Below, piece after piece: positions 34,850 through 46,545 of a stretch of 64,000 bases of DNA. This DNA comes from Aedes albopictus (Eukaryota; Arthropoda; Insecta; Diptera; Culicidae): positions 498,438,536-498,502,535 of the forward strand of contig NC_085137.1 of the NCBI RefSeq assembly GCF_035046485.1, read 5' to 3'. The stretch's first letter is position 1; each line of letters begins with the position of its first letter. The notes below the pieces were generated by a model. That model did no database searches. It saw only the letters and a program-made list of their open reading frames with translations, and had not been told where the DNA came from. Position numbers and translations under genes: made by a program.

Positions 34850-37189
34850 TCCTTGGAAGAAATTCCAATTGACGAGAAATTCTTGGAAGGAATCCAGCAG
34901 AATCTTCGGATATATTTCGCAGAATCTTTGGGAGGACTCCGGCAGAACCCTTGGAAGGATTCCAGCAGAATCCTTGGAAGGATTCCAGCAGAATCCTTGG
35001 AAGGATTCCAGCAGAATCTTTGGAAGGATTCCAGCAGAATCCTTGGAAGGATTCCAGCAGAATCCTTGGAAGGATTCCAGCAGAATCCTTGGAAGGATTC
35101 CAGCAGAATCCTTGGAAGGATTCCAGCAGAATCCTTGGAAGGATTCCAGCAGAATCCTTGGAAGGATTCCAGCAGAATCCTTGGAAGGATTCCAGCAGAA
35201 TCCTTGGAAGGATTCCAGCAGAATCCTTGGAAGGATTCCAGCAGAATCCTTGGAAGGATTTCAGCAGAATCCTTGGAAGGATTCCAGCAGAATCCTTGGA
35301 AGGATTCCAGCAGAATCCTTGGAAGGATTCCAGCAGAATCCTTGGAAGGATTCCAGCAGAATCCTTGGAAGGATTCCAGCAGAATCCTTGGAAGGATTCC
35401 AGCAGAATCCTTGGAAGGATTCCAGCAGAATCCTTGGAAGGATTCCAGCAGAATCCTTGGAAGGATTCCAGCAGAATCCTTGGAAGGATTCCATCAGAAT
35501 CCTTGGAAGGATTCCATCAGAATCCTTGGAAGGATTCCAGCAGAATCCTTGGAAGGATTCCAGCAGAATCCTTGGAAGGATTCCAGCAGAATCCTTGGAA
35601 GGATTCCAGCAGAATCCTTGGAAGGATTCCAGCAGAATCCTTGGAAGGATTCCAGCAGAATCCTTGGAAGGATTCCAGCAGAATCCTTGGAAGGATTCCA
35701 GCAGAATCCTTGGAAGGATTCCAGCAGAATCCTTGGAAGGATTCCAGCAGAATCCTTGGAAGGATTCCAGCAGAATCCTTGGAAGGATTCCAGCAGAATC
35801 CTTGGAAGGATTCCAGCAGAATCCTTGGAAGGATTCCAGCAGAATCCTTGGAAGGATTCCAGCAGAATCCTTGGAAGGATTCCAGCAGAATCCTTGGAAG
35901 GATTCCAGCAGAATCCTTGGAAGGATTCCAGCAGAATCCTTGGAAGGATTCCAGCAGAATCCTTGGAAGGATTCCAGCAGAATCCTTGGAAGGATTCCAG
36001 CAGAATCCTTGGAAGGATTCCAGCAGAATCCTTGGAAGGATTCCAGCAGAATCCTTGGAAGGATTCCAGCAGAATCCTTGGAAGGATTCCAGCAGAATCC
36101 TTGGAAGGATTCCAGCAGAATCCTTGGAAGGATTCCAGCAGAATCCTTGGAAGGATTCCAGCAGAATCCTTGGAAGGATTCCAGCAGAATCCTTGGAAGG
36201 ATTCCAGCAGAATCCTTGGAAGGATTCCAGCAGAATCCTTGGAAGGATTCCAGCAGAATCCTTGGAAGGATTCCAGCAGAATCCTTGGAAGGATTCCAGC
36301 AGAATCCTTGGAAGGATTCCAGCAGAATCCTTGGAAGGATTCCAGCAGAATCCTTGGAAGGATTCCAGCAGAATCCTTGGAAGGATTCCAGCAGAATCCT
36401 TGGAAGGATTCCAGCAGAATCCTTGGAAGGGTTCCAGCAGAATCCTTGGAAGGATTTCAGCAGAATCCTTGGAAGGATTCCAGCAGAATCCTTGGAAGGA
36501 TTCCAGCAGAATCCTTGGAAGGATTCCAGCAGAATCCTTGGAAGGATTCCAGCAGAATCCTTGGAAGGATTCCAGCAGAATCCTTGGAAGGATTCCAGCA
36601 GAATCCTTGGAAGGATTCCAGCAGAATCCTTGGAAGGATTCCAGCAGAATCCTTGGAAGGATTCCAGCAGAATCCTTGGAAGGATTCCAGCAGAATCCTT
36701 GGAAGGATTCCAGCAGAATCCTTGGAAGGATTCCAGCAGAATCCTTGGAAGGATTCCAGCAGAATCCTTGGAAGGATTCCAGCAGAATCCTTGGAAGGAT
36801 TCCAGCAGAATCCTTGGAAGGATTCCAGCAGAATCCTTGGAAGGATTCCAGCAGAATCCTTGGAAGGATTCCAGCAGAATCCTTGGAAGGATTCCAGCAG
36901 AATCCTTGGAAGGATTCCAGCAGAATCCTTGGAAGGATTCCAGCAGAATCCTTGGAAGGATTCCAGCAGAATCCTTGGAAGGATTCCAGCAGAATCCTTG
37001 GAAGGATTCCAGCAGAATCCTTGGAAGGATTCCAGCAGAATCCTTGGAAGGATTCCAGCAGAATCCTTGGAAGGATTCCAGCAGAATCCTTGGAAGGATT
37101 CCAGCAGAATCCTTGGAAGGATTCCAGCAGAATCCATGGAAGGATTCCAGCAGAATCCATGGAAGGATTCCAGCAGAATCCATGGAAGG
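34850..37189. repeat. Homogeneous 23-bp satellite array 1 (about 100 units)
   Basis: The unit is the 17-bp GGATTCCAGCAGAATCC plus a 6-bp linker TTGGAA. The 17-mer is a dyad: stem GGATTC/GAATCC around loop CAGCA. Units at the left edge (34,850-34,950) are diverged; from about 34,950 they are almost identical. Rare variants come in neighbouring units: CCATCAG in two successive units (35,491 and 35,514), GGGTTCC then GGATTTC (36,430 and 36,452), and CCATGG linkers in the last three units (37,134, 37,157, 37,180). That pattern indicates local duplication and unequal exchange. All six frames stay open because 23 is not a multiple of 3 and the unit lacks stops, giving spurious ORFs of up to 813 codons. 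Confidence 0.95.
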
Positions 37190-38210
37190 ATTCTGAGAGA
37201 ATCCTCGTCAGGATTCTGAGAGAATCCTTGTCAGGATTCTGAGAGAATCCTCGTCAGGATTCTGAGAGAATCCTCGTCAGGATTCTGAGAGAATCCTCGT
37301 CAGGGTTCTGAGAGAATCCCCATCAGGATTCTGAGAGAATGCTTGTCAGGATTCTGAGAGAATTCTCGTCAGGATTCTGAGAGAATTCTCGTCAGGATTC
37401 TGAGAGAATCCTCGTCAGGATTCTGAAAGAATCCTCGTCAGGATTCTGGAGATTCCTCGTGAGGATTCTGAGAGAATCCTCGTCAAGATTCTGAGAGAAT
37501 CCTCGTCAGGATTCTGGGAGACTCCTCGTCAGGATTCTGGGAGAATCCTCGTCAGGATTCTGGGAGACTCCTCGTCAGGATTCTGGGAGACTCCTCGTCA
37601 GGATGCTGGGAGAATCCTCGTCAGGATTCTGGGAGAATCCTCGTCAGGATTCTGGGAGAATCCTCGTCAGGATTCTGGGAGAATCCTCGTCAGGATTCTG
37701 GGAGAATCCTCGTCAGGATTCTGGGAGAATCCTCGTCAGGATTCTGGGAGAATTCTCGTCAGGATTCTGGGAGAATCCTCGTCAGGATTCTGGGAGAATC
37801 CTCGTCAGGATTCTGGGAGAATCCTCGTCAGGATTCTGGGAGAATCCTCGTCAGGATTCTGGGAGAATCCTCGTCAGGATTCTGGGAGAATCCTCGTCAG
37901 GATTCTGGGAGAATCCTCGTCAGGATTCTGGGAGAATCCCTGTCAAGATTCTGAGAGAATCCCTGTCAGGATTCTGAGAGAATCTTTGCTAGAATTCTGA
38001 GAGAATCCTTGCCAGAATTCTGAGAGAATCCTTGCCAGAATTCTGAGAGAATCCTTGCCAGAATTCTGAGAGAATTCTTGCCAGGATTCTGAGAGAATCC
38101 TGGTCAGGATTCTGAGAGATTGACTGATTTGTCTTTATTATAGAGGCTTTCAGCCCTTGGCTGGTTCGTCCGAATTCTGAGAGAATTCTTGTCTGGGTAA
38201 TTCCTGGAAA
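37190..38210. repeat. 23-bp satellite array 2 (about 40 units), in phase with array 1
   Basis: Array 1 changes at 37,190, without loss of the 23-bp register, to units GGATTCTGAGAGAATCC plus linker TCGTCA. The dyad is now 7 bp (GGATTCT/AGAATCC) around loop GAG. Sub-blocks follow one another: GAG loops (37,190-37,500), GGG loops (about 37,513-37,935) and TTGCCA-linker units with GAATTCT (about 37,980-38,090). The right end is interrupted by a 54-bp retrotransposon tail (38,120-38,173), after which one more unit remains. Confidence 0.95.
38120..38173 (-). mobile_element. Very short non-LTR 3' tail inside the satellite
   Basis: Read on the minus strand it contains CCAAGGGCTGAAAGCCTCTA followed by TAATAAAGACAAATCAGTCAA, the same 3' tail as at 44,212-44,260 and related to 24,921. 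ATTCTGAGAGA is present on both sides (38,109-38,119 and 38,174-38,184). It is consistent with an 11-bp target duplication, although the satellite unit itself supplies the same word. Confidence 0.7.
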
Positions 38211-38214
38211 ATCC

Positions 38215-38314
38215 TTAACCGTTATGTGTCCGACAAACTTTTTGCTTTTCTCTACACCGGTTATTTTAAATGGGCGCTGGGTACCCGGTACCCTGCCGGC
38301 CACATGAAGGTTAA
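38215..38314. mobile_element. Short TTAA-flanked MITE
   Basis: The 92-bp element (38,219-38,310) begins CCGTTATGTGTCCGAC and ends GGCCACATGAAGG, an imperfect inverted repeat, with TTAA on each side (38,215-38,218 and 38,311-38,314). GGGTACCCGGTACCC forms a strong dyad inside. A decayed copy is at 51,665-51,753. The TTAA suggests a piggyBac-type origin. Confidence 0.65.
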
Positions 38315-38532
38315 CTGGACATTGTGAAACAGCCTCACAAGTTTCTGGGAGAGTTATTTAAATAATTCCTGAAAGTTTTTTCTCGAGTTTTAATGAAATA
38401 GACATAACATTCGAACAAAAATACTGACAATGCAGTGGTTTGTTTGAGCACAACATATTTCTATTCAGCTGAATGTATTTATCACCTGTCGTGGGATCAA
38501 CTTGTATGTTTTATCGAAACCATCCGGAACTA

Positions 38533-39049
38533 GGGTAATTGATCCGATCATGGAGGAGTTAAGCACTGGGTTCATGCTTAAACCACAATTGCATCGCCCC
38601 AAGCACATTTTTTACATGGATTGAATTGAAAATAATAAAATCTATCCTTTATCTACGGGAAAATAACGAAATATTGCCACTTTGAGGTTGTTATGAGCAT
38701 TTTATTCGTTTTTATCTAAAAGAACATTGTGTTCCTATTGTTGCGGTATTTGTTCCTAATGTTGCGGTATTTGTTCCTAATGTTGCGGTATCCCATTGAA
38801 ATCATATGGGATACTGCAACATTAGGAACACTACCGCAACAATAGGAACACAGCAGCAAACATATTAAGGAAAATATTTTTTTAAAATAGGTTTTTGGGC
38901 AAATCCTTAGCAAACAAATGGTGCAATCTCATAATTTAAGCACAATACATCTATTAAAAATACCTTTTGGTAACATTTCCGTCGAAAAAGTGCTCAATTG
39001 GCCATTACCGCAACATTAGGTACTACCACAACGATGGGAACAATTACCC
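38533..39049. mobile_element. TA-flanked MITE with internal tandem/hairpin array
   Basis: GGGTAATTGATCC at the left pairs with GGAACAATTACCC at the right, with TA on both sides (38,531-38,532 and 39,050-39,051). The interior has three tandem copies of a segment GTTCCTAATGTTGCGGTATT (38,731-38,792), then the inverted version ATACTGCAACATTAGGAACA. The region 38,729-38,852 can therefore fold into one long hairpin. The right end repeats ACCGCAACATTAGG. Confidence 0.7.
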
Positions 39050-39051
39050 TA

Positions 39052-40604
39052 GTTACGTGAAAAAAAAACATTCATATTTTCGCAGCTCAGCTCGTTGCCG
39101 TTGAAAAATGTCCGAATCATCATTCTAGCTCGTGTGGGGAAAGATAACAAAGCAAATCACACACACACACATGAACACATGTTGAACGCCTAGTTATGTA
39201 CATGCTGCCATTTTTATCGATCATATTACTTGCTGCAACACCTGATGCCATCGTCCGTTTCCCTTCTTTCACGGGGTGGCCACGAGGCGCGGGAAAAACA
39301 TGGCGAATTATGCAGCAATAATTGCCATCATTTATCTTCATTTACACCTGTCCGGGCGGATAGATTAAGATAGGTTTTGGCCTTTGGACGTGCTGTCGCA
39401 TAATGTATACCTCTCCACTACAAAAGGGCCGGTTTGTGTGAACTGTAAAAACGTTTATTTCTCTGTGAACTGTGAACTGTAAAAACGGAAGGGGGAGGTT
39501 CGGAATAATTTATCACTCTCTTTGGCTGTAGCTTTCTGATACAATCTTTGGGCGTTTGGTTCAGCTGAGTTGGCCGAGAGCCAACAGTCGGTGGCCGTCT
39601 TCCAGAATTTGAATTTCATGATGAGTCAGGGAAAGGAAAAGGGCTCGAAGTTCAACAATTGAATGACTGCCACATTTCCATCGTAAAGGTAGGGTTTCTT
39701 GAAAGAAAAAGGAATTTAAAAACATTCTTAGAACAAGTTTCTTCAAGCTATTCGAACATCTTTCTTTGCAGCGAATTAGCTTATGGAATATGTTTGATCT
39801 GAGTTGAATAGGATTATATTTAATCCTATAACTAAGCACTCAGACTTTCGATCTCGACCGGGTGCCAACAATTTCGTTTTATTTCATAACAAAAACAATA
39901 AAAAAGAAAACCGACAACTGCCCTAATAAGAAACGTGAGACAAGGAGCTATTCAAAGATCTTATCGATCCTGATAAAAAGAATCAAGGAGGCAAGAAAAA
40001 ACACAGAATCACGCACACAACCTCACTTCATTAGGCATTCAATTTGTTGGTCTTCATGCAAATTTCCAGCGTCTGTTGGGAAGGCATCCAACCTTTCCTC
40101 CTCTCATTAGCACCAGCATCATGGGCGCTAGACCGCACGCTCCCGTCCTGGTGGAAACCTCAACCTCAGCTGCCGGTCTCGTGGCGGGCTACCAAGAAGC
40201 GAAACCGTCGTCGTCGGAGATATTTTTAGCCGTGCACCCCTGGACGAGGACGACGACGGTCACTCATTTATTTAGTCCCGAGTCTTCTCCACGGTTCAGA
40301 GAAATCCTAAGAGGGACCAGCAGTCAGAGCAGCGTGGTGTTGTGATTTATGCAAATAACGTGCAGCCAAGTGCCTTCTGTTTCCCCTCAAGTTAGAATTT
40401 TTACGTCGAAAAAAGGTCCCGACTGAGAAGGTCAGTTTCCTGCTGTCCAAAGTCCAATTAATCGATCATATTTTTTACGTGCGGTATAACCTTCCAGACG
40501 GTTTATTTAATTAACGATTCCGAAGGCCTTGAGACATTAAGGTTAAGAATAATTTCCGACGATTTGTCCGTTTCCATTTTTGGGACCATCCATTATGCCT
40601 GTTG
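39052..40604. other. Unassigned interval, mixed composition
   Basis: Unique-looking sequence with CA-rich and GA-rich patches and a local duplication of GTGAACTGTAAAAACG (about 39,438 and 39,470). Frames between 40,044 and 40,345 overlap in two phases with no recognised domain. It could contain gene or regulatory sequence, but no feature can be supported. Confidence 0.3.
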
Positions 40605-40607
40605 TAT

Positions 40608-40698
<91 letters not shown>

Positions 40699-40704
40699 TT
40701 ATTT
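40605..40704. repeat. (TTTA)n microsatellite
   Basis: About 24 uninterrupted TTTA/ATTT units. Repetitive frames of Tyr/Leu/Phe/Ile are by-products. The less repetitive sequence downstream to about 40,980 is unassigned. Confidence 0.95.
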
Positions 40705-40984
40705 AACTCGCAGCGTAAGATTTACATCTTTCAATTGCTACAAAGTATTGAATACTGGAACGCGTCATAGCAACAACAGACTAACAATTACTAACACAAA
40801 TTACAAATACAAAACTCAAAAATAAACTAATTAAAATACACTTTGCATTGCTTCTTAAACACTAAAATAGAATTCATTTCCTTCAAGAAATTCGGTAGAG
40901 TATTCCACAAACTTACACCTCTTACGAAATTGTATTGGATCTACAATGCGGACCAATTAAAAGAGCGATTAAAGAAGTTGGGAT

Positions 40985-41600
40985 CGGAAATTGTTCAATC
41001 AGGGCAGTACATTATCACGTTTATTGCTTTTGAGTTTTCTAAAAAAAATGTTGTGGAAGAATTTATGAATAAATCCCTGCTGAATTTTTCCGTGGAAATC
41101 CTAGAAATACAAAATAAGTCTTTGGCAATATTTCCAAACGAACCTCTGAAAAAGTTTCAGAAAAATTCTAGAAATGATTTCCAAATGGATTTCTGAAGGA
41201 ATTTACAGCAAAGTTCTTGTTTAGACTTCTGGGAGAATTCTTGAAAGAATTCCTAATGAAGTCAAGCGAAAATTTTCAAACAAATTTCTATTGAACTATT
41301 AAAGAAAATAAAGGACTCCGTTGAAGTATTTATGAAGGAATCCATGGTGGAATATTTTGAGAAACAAAGGGATCTGTTAATATTTTTAGGAGAATCTCTT
41401 GAAACATTTCTAAAAGAATTACTGTACAAATTCCATTGAAATACTCGGGGAGAAATATAGTGAACTTTACCGTGGAATGAAAAATATAGTGGAGAACTTC
41501 CTAAAAGTGGAGAAATTGCTAGAAATATTCATGGAAATCTTTTGAGTCATTTTCTAAAAGAATTACTGTTTAAGTTTCGTTGAAATATATCAGGAGAAAT
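40985..41600. repeat. Decayed minisatellite block with tandem duplication
   Basis: GAAGAATTTC, GGAATTTAC and GAAATCC words occur. A longer segment TTTCTAAAAGAATTACTGT followed by TTGAAATA and AGGAGAAATAT occurs twice about 145 bp apart (41,408 and 41,554). Confidence 0.6.
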
Positions 41601-41606
41601 ATCTTA

Positions 41607-41941
<335 letters not shown>

Positions 41942-42140
41942 TAGTTAATAAAATTATAAGAAAATACCCAGAAGTATCCTTGAAGGGAATCTTGGAGTAA
42001 TTTCTTAAAACATTTCATATGGAAGTAGCTTTTGCAAATACGTTTGAAAGAAATCAATTGCCAAATACTCCGAATTTCCAAAAAAATCCTTCAGAAGTTA
42101 CGTAACCTATTCTTGAATCAGGTCGTGAAAGATTACTTAT

Positions 42141-43142
42141 GCGGATTTTTTTAATCATTTGGCAAATTAGGCCGAAGAGTTTCAGATTTTCATGATTTTT
42201 TTTCCTCAAGCAGGGCTCATGGATATATGAACGAAAAAACAAATTGAAGAAATGGTCACCTACTTTCCCGGAAAACTCAGGAGGATTTATTTTTTGTTTT
42301 TCCCTGACACTACTTACTTTGAAAAATCATAACTCAAGAACGAAGCATCGTAGATACAACTTTTTTTAATAAAATAAAATTTTCTCAGGAATCCAAAAAA
42401 TATAAACTGGTAAAAGTTTTCCACAAAATTTTCCACAGTTGAGAAAATTCGTAAAGAAAAGCCGGAAAAACTATGCCCGAACTCGTGGAAAATTAAAAAA
42501 AAAAATTTTTTACAATGCACTTTTTTTCGTTTTTGAGTTATGGCCAATTTTGATAAAAATGTGCAAATGTTCCATATATACATTTTTTTTTGAAAAATCA
42601 TAACTCAAGAACGAAACATCGTAGAAACAAAGTTTTTTGATGAAAATGCCAGAAAATTTTCTCAGAAATCAAAAAAAATGTAATGTTAAAAAAGTTTTCC
42701 ACAATATTTTCCACCGTTGAGAAAATTCTTGAAGAAAAGCTGCAAAAAAAATCAGTGATTAAAGCTTATAAAATAACCATCTGAAAAAAATTTTTTTTTG
42801 AAAATTCTCCACGAGTTCGAGCATAGCTTTTCCGGGTTTTCTTTACAAATTTTCTCAACTGTGGAAAATTATGTGGAAAATTTTTCCAGTTCGTATTTTT
42901 TTATATATCTGAGAAAATTATAATTTTGTTTTTATGATGCTTCGTTCCTGAGTTAGGATTTTTTAAAGTTTGTAGTGTCGGGAAAAAACAAAAAAAAATC
43001 ATCTGAGTTTTCCGGGAAAATATGCGACCCTGATTTTTTTTAATTTTTTTTTTCGTTCACATCAGCCCCGCCTGTGAAAAAGGTTTCATGAAAATCTGAG
43101 AACCATCGGCCCAAACCCGTACGGTAATAAAAAAAATCCCCC
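42141..43142. mobile_element. Palindromic GGGGATTTTTT foldback element, complete
   Basis: The left arm starts GCGGATTTTTTTAATC and the right arm ends AATAAAAAAAATCCCCC before a TA. Both arms carry TCAGATTTTCATGA, GGAAAACTCAG, TCCTGAGTTA/TAACTCAAGAACGAAGCATC and GAAAATTTTCCACAGTTGAG-type modules in opposite order, so about 1 kb folds on itself. Copies at 11,641 and 19,605 correspond to single arms of it. Confidence 0.65.
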
Positions 43143-43149
43143 TATATGA

Positions 43150-46100
43150 ATTCCAAAATTGCTGGAGGTTAAAACCTCCAAGAAATAAATCCTTGGATGA
43201 AGCTCTGAAAGAATCTCTAGAGAAATTTCCGAAACGGATCCGTTTAGAAGTCCATGGCAAACTTATAAAAAAAATACATTTTTGAAGTATTTCATAAAGG
43301 AGTTTATGAAAGAATATTTCGAAGTTTTATGGACTTTCTAGGATGATTTCTGAAAGAATCCATGGAAGGTTTTCTTCAAAAAAAATCGCTTGTGAGATTT
43401 ATAATGCAACCCACGAAGCAATTTCTAATGAAATCCCTGGAAAGTTCTACGAAGGAAACTTCGTTGAATTTCCGAATGATTCCATGAAGCATTCTGTTCA
43501 GGGTCCCCTGGAATAATTTTCGAAGGAATTCGAAAATTTTAAAGAAATTCAGAATTCTGAGAAATGCTGAAGGATTCCCTAAAAAAATCCAAAACAACCC
43601 CTGAAGAGATTTTTAAAATTTCCCATGGACAACCTTTTGAGGAAATCTATAGATATTTTTCTTCAGCCTATAGATATGGATGAATCCTTTGAGAAAACTC
43701 AGGAGAAGCTGTTGAAGCACTTCATGAAAAAAAGCATGAAGTAACCCATGCAAGATTTCCATATCAAGTCCCTGAGTACTTGTTTAAAGGAATCCGGGGA
43801 GAATTTTCGTTTATTACTGTGAGATTTTCTAAAGGAATTCATGCAACAATCTCGAAGGCAATCTGCCATAGATATTCAAACAGAGTTTTATGGGGAAGCT
43901 TCTGGAAGAATTTTTGGAAAAAGCTCAAAAGTAATCAATGGAAGGTTTTCTAAAAAAACTCAGAAGAATAACTGAAGCATTTTTTGAGAAATGTCTATAA
44001 GAGTTTCTTAAACCATTTCCTAAAAAACCTTCGAATTTCCATGGAGTTCATGGAAGGCTTTTCCAAAATAACCCCTGGAAGAATTTTTTAAGAAACCCCT
44101 GAATGATTTTCTACAGTAATCCATACTGAAAAAAAGCCTATGGAAGGTTAACAAAAAAATCCTGACAAAAACCTAGTCCGAATTTTTGATGCGGATTAGA
44201 TTGGATTCAGATTGATTAATTGATTGATTTGTCTTTCTTAAAGAGACTTTCAGCCCTTGGTTGGATTCAGACAATCTTTTCAATATTTTTAGAAACAAGC
44301 CCTAAAGAAATTTCTGAACAAGTTCTTGAAGATTTTCTGGGAAATCTGGAGGAAATAATTTAGGAGAAAGATTCTCAAATACTTTCCATGAAAGATCCTG
44401 GAATTCTGGATTTATGAAAAAATGCCCTTCTGAAAATTTCTTCAGCGGATTTTTTTGAAGAAATTCCTCTAGTATTCTCCTGAATACTCCATGGAAGAAG
44501 TTCTGAAGAATTCCACGTAAGTTTTTCTAAGAGAAATCTCGAGAAATTTCTGGATAATGTTTTGAAAGAATTCCGAGTGGAATTAAAAAAAAAGTCATGA
44601 AGGAATCCATACTAAATTTGCTAAGAAATTCATTGAGAATTTGCAGAACAAATCCTTAGTGGAATTTTGAGGAAAAATGTCTACAGAAGTTCGTTAAAAA
44701 TTTAACCAATAGAATTCTTGGATTTTTTTTAGAATCATCGGTAAGTTTCTGGAGGAAGGTGAAATTTGAAAGATTGTTTGTAAAAACAACTTGGAATAAA
44801 TTCTAAAAAAAAACTCAAATGTTTTATAGGTTCTTAATGAATGTGTTAAGGAACTTCGGAAGAGAGGCATGCAAGAATTTCTTAAAAATACATTCAATAT
44901 TATCATTAGTAATTATTTGTGGAATCTCTATTTTTTTATATTTTCGAATGAATCCCTAAAGGATGCTCGACATAAATACCTGGAAGAAGAATAGAAAGGA
45001 AAAGAACCACGGATAAATTTCTAAAGAAATTGTATATTTTGACGGAATGCTACTTACAGGAATTTCAGTAGAAATCCGTGTAAAACTTTTGGAAACAATC
45101 CTCGGAGGGATTTCTGAAACAACCAATGATATTATTTATTAAGAAGTCTTCGGAAGACTGTATATTAATCCAAGAGAAACCTTTGTTGGAATCTTATACA
45201 TAATTTTTAAACGAAGCTCTGTCGAAAATTCTGGAGGAATTTTTATAGCAGTCAATGCTAAATTTTCATAAAGAATCTTTTGAGAAATTTTCATAGCATT
45301 CATCGAAGATTTAATGTAATGAATGCCTGTAGGGATTTGTAATCAACTTTTTGGAGAAATGTCTGGATCACTCTTTGGAGGAATTTCTGAAAACAAATCC
45401 TAGAATTACTAAAAGAATTCTAAGAGAAATATACAGAGGCTTCCCTGGAAGCAATTTCCCAAGACACCAAGAAAGATTTATTTAAAAAATTACTGAAGGT
45501 ATCCATGACATGTTTTTTTTTTAACAATCCCTAGAAGGATTTCCAAAGAAACCCCTGAAGGTGTTTTGAAAAAAAAAAATCCATGAAAGTTTTACTGGTG
45601 AAACCTTTGGATGGTTTACCAAAACATTCTTTGAATAATTTCTGGAGGAATTTATATGAATTCTTAATAAAACAAGAATCTCGAAGAAATGTGTGGTGCA
45701 GCCTCTGGAAGATTGTTTTGAACGGATGAATCTCTCAATAAATTCTATGATTCCAATTAATTCCTTGACGATTTTTTTAGAAGAATTCCTGGAGGTATTT
45801 TTGATGTAATTATTGGAAATCTGCTCTGAAAGTGTCCTTGGAAAAAAATTAAGGGCCACATGGTAGATTTTCTGATGGAATACTTTGAGAAATTTTTGGA
45901 GGCATCCAAAGACTAATTGAAAAAAATATTTGGAAAAACTTCCTGAAAGCCTCTCTGGAAGATTTTTTTGAAGGATTCCGTGTACGAGTCTCAAAAGGGA
46001 GTTATGGATGAATTTCTGATAAATTAACGATATCTTAGAGAAATAAGTCTTTCTAAGTGCATTTTTGAGATATTCATGGAGGAATCTGAGAGGGATTTTT

Positions 46101-46545
46101 TGAAAAAAAAAAAATCATGAAGAAATTCCTGAACCTATCCTTATCAAGTTTCTCAAGAGAATTTTTTGAGAAAATTCACATAGAACCTGGAATTTCAAAT
46201 AAAAAAATACTCGAGAAATTCTTAAGGCAATCCATTAAGAAAATTACCGAAAGAACCCCATGGCATATTTTTTGAACTAATCCAGAATTGAAATACTGTG
46301 GAAATTAATAGCAAAACCTTGGTCAAATTTGCAAATCTCTGTTAATGTTTCTTAGGATTTTTTTGGAAAATTGTGTTAAAAATTTCAGAATGAATCTTCG
46401 AGGAATGTTCTGAAGGAATATTTGAATAAATTTGTGCACGAATTTCTAAAAGAAGTCCCTGAAGCAGTTTCAGTAAAAATCACGGAGACATTTCTGAAGC
46501 AAACCATGCACAAGGATTTTTTTTTTGTGAAATTCCTAACAAATC
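43150..46545. repeat. Decayed minisatellite block
   Basis: GGAAGAATTTCTG, GGAATCC, GAAGGAATT and AATTTCTGGAGGAATTT words recur across more than 3 kb with no exact period, in the same sense as 9.4-11.2 kb. Open frames such as 45,521-45,994 (minus) are by-products. A 49-bp LINE tail has inserted at 44,212. Confidence 0.65.
44201..44271 (-). mobile_element. 49-bp non-LTR 3' tail with 11-bp target duplication
   Basis: The insert 44,212-44,260, read on the minus strand, is AACCAAGGGCTGAAAGTCTC followed by TTTAAGAAAGACAAATCAATC and a short ATTAATCA-type end. The target word TTGGATTCAGA occurs exactly at 44,201-44,211 and 44,261-44,271. Reverse transcription evidently stopped after about 50 bases. 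Confidence 0.8.

Noticed and set aside
34850..37189. Heat-shock elements (GAAnnTTC) in the satellite
   Set aside because: The GAA and TTC words are spaced by five bases in the unit, not two, so the canonical alternating pentamers are not formed.
34778..37242. Six overlapping ORFs of 226-813 codons, apparently a giant repetitive protein
   Set aside because: They appear in all frames of both strands and encode the same two 23-residue periodic peptides. This follows directly from a stop-free 23-bp tandem unit, so frame choice is not supported.
37603..37977. 124-codon ORF in array 2
   Set aside because: Same artefact as in array 1: periodic peptide from a 23-bp repeat, no independent start or regulatory signal.
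34850..38210. CRISPR-like array
   Set aside because: Units follow each other without unique spacers, the sequence is a eukaryotic satellite, and no cas-like gene is near.
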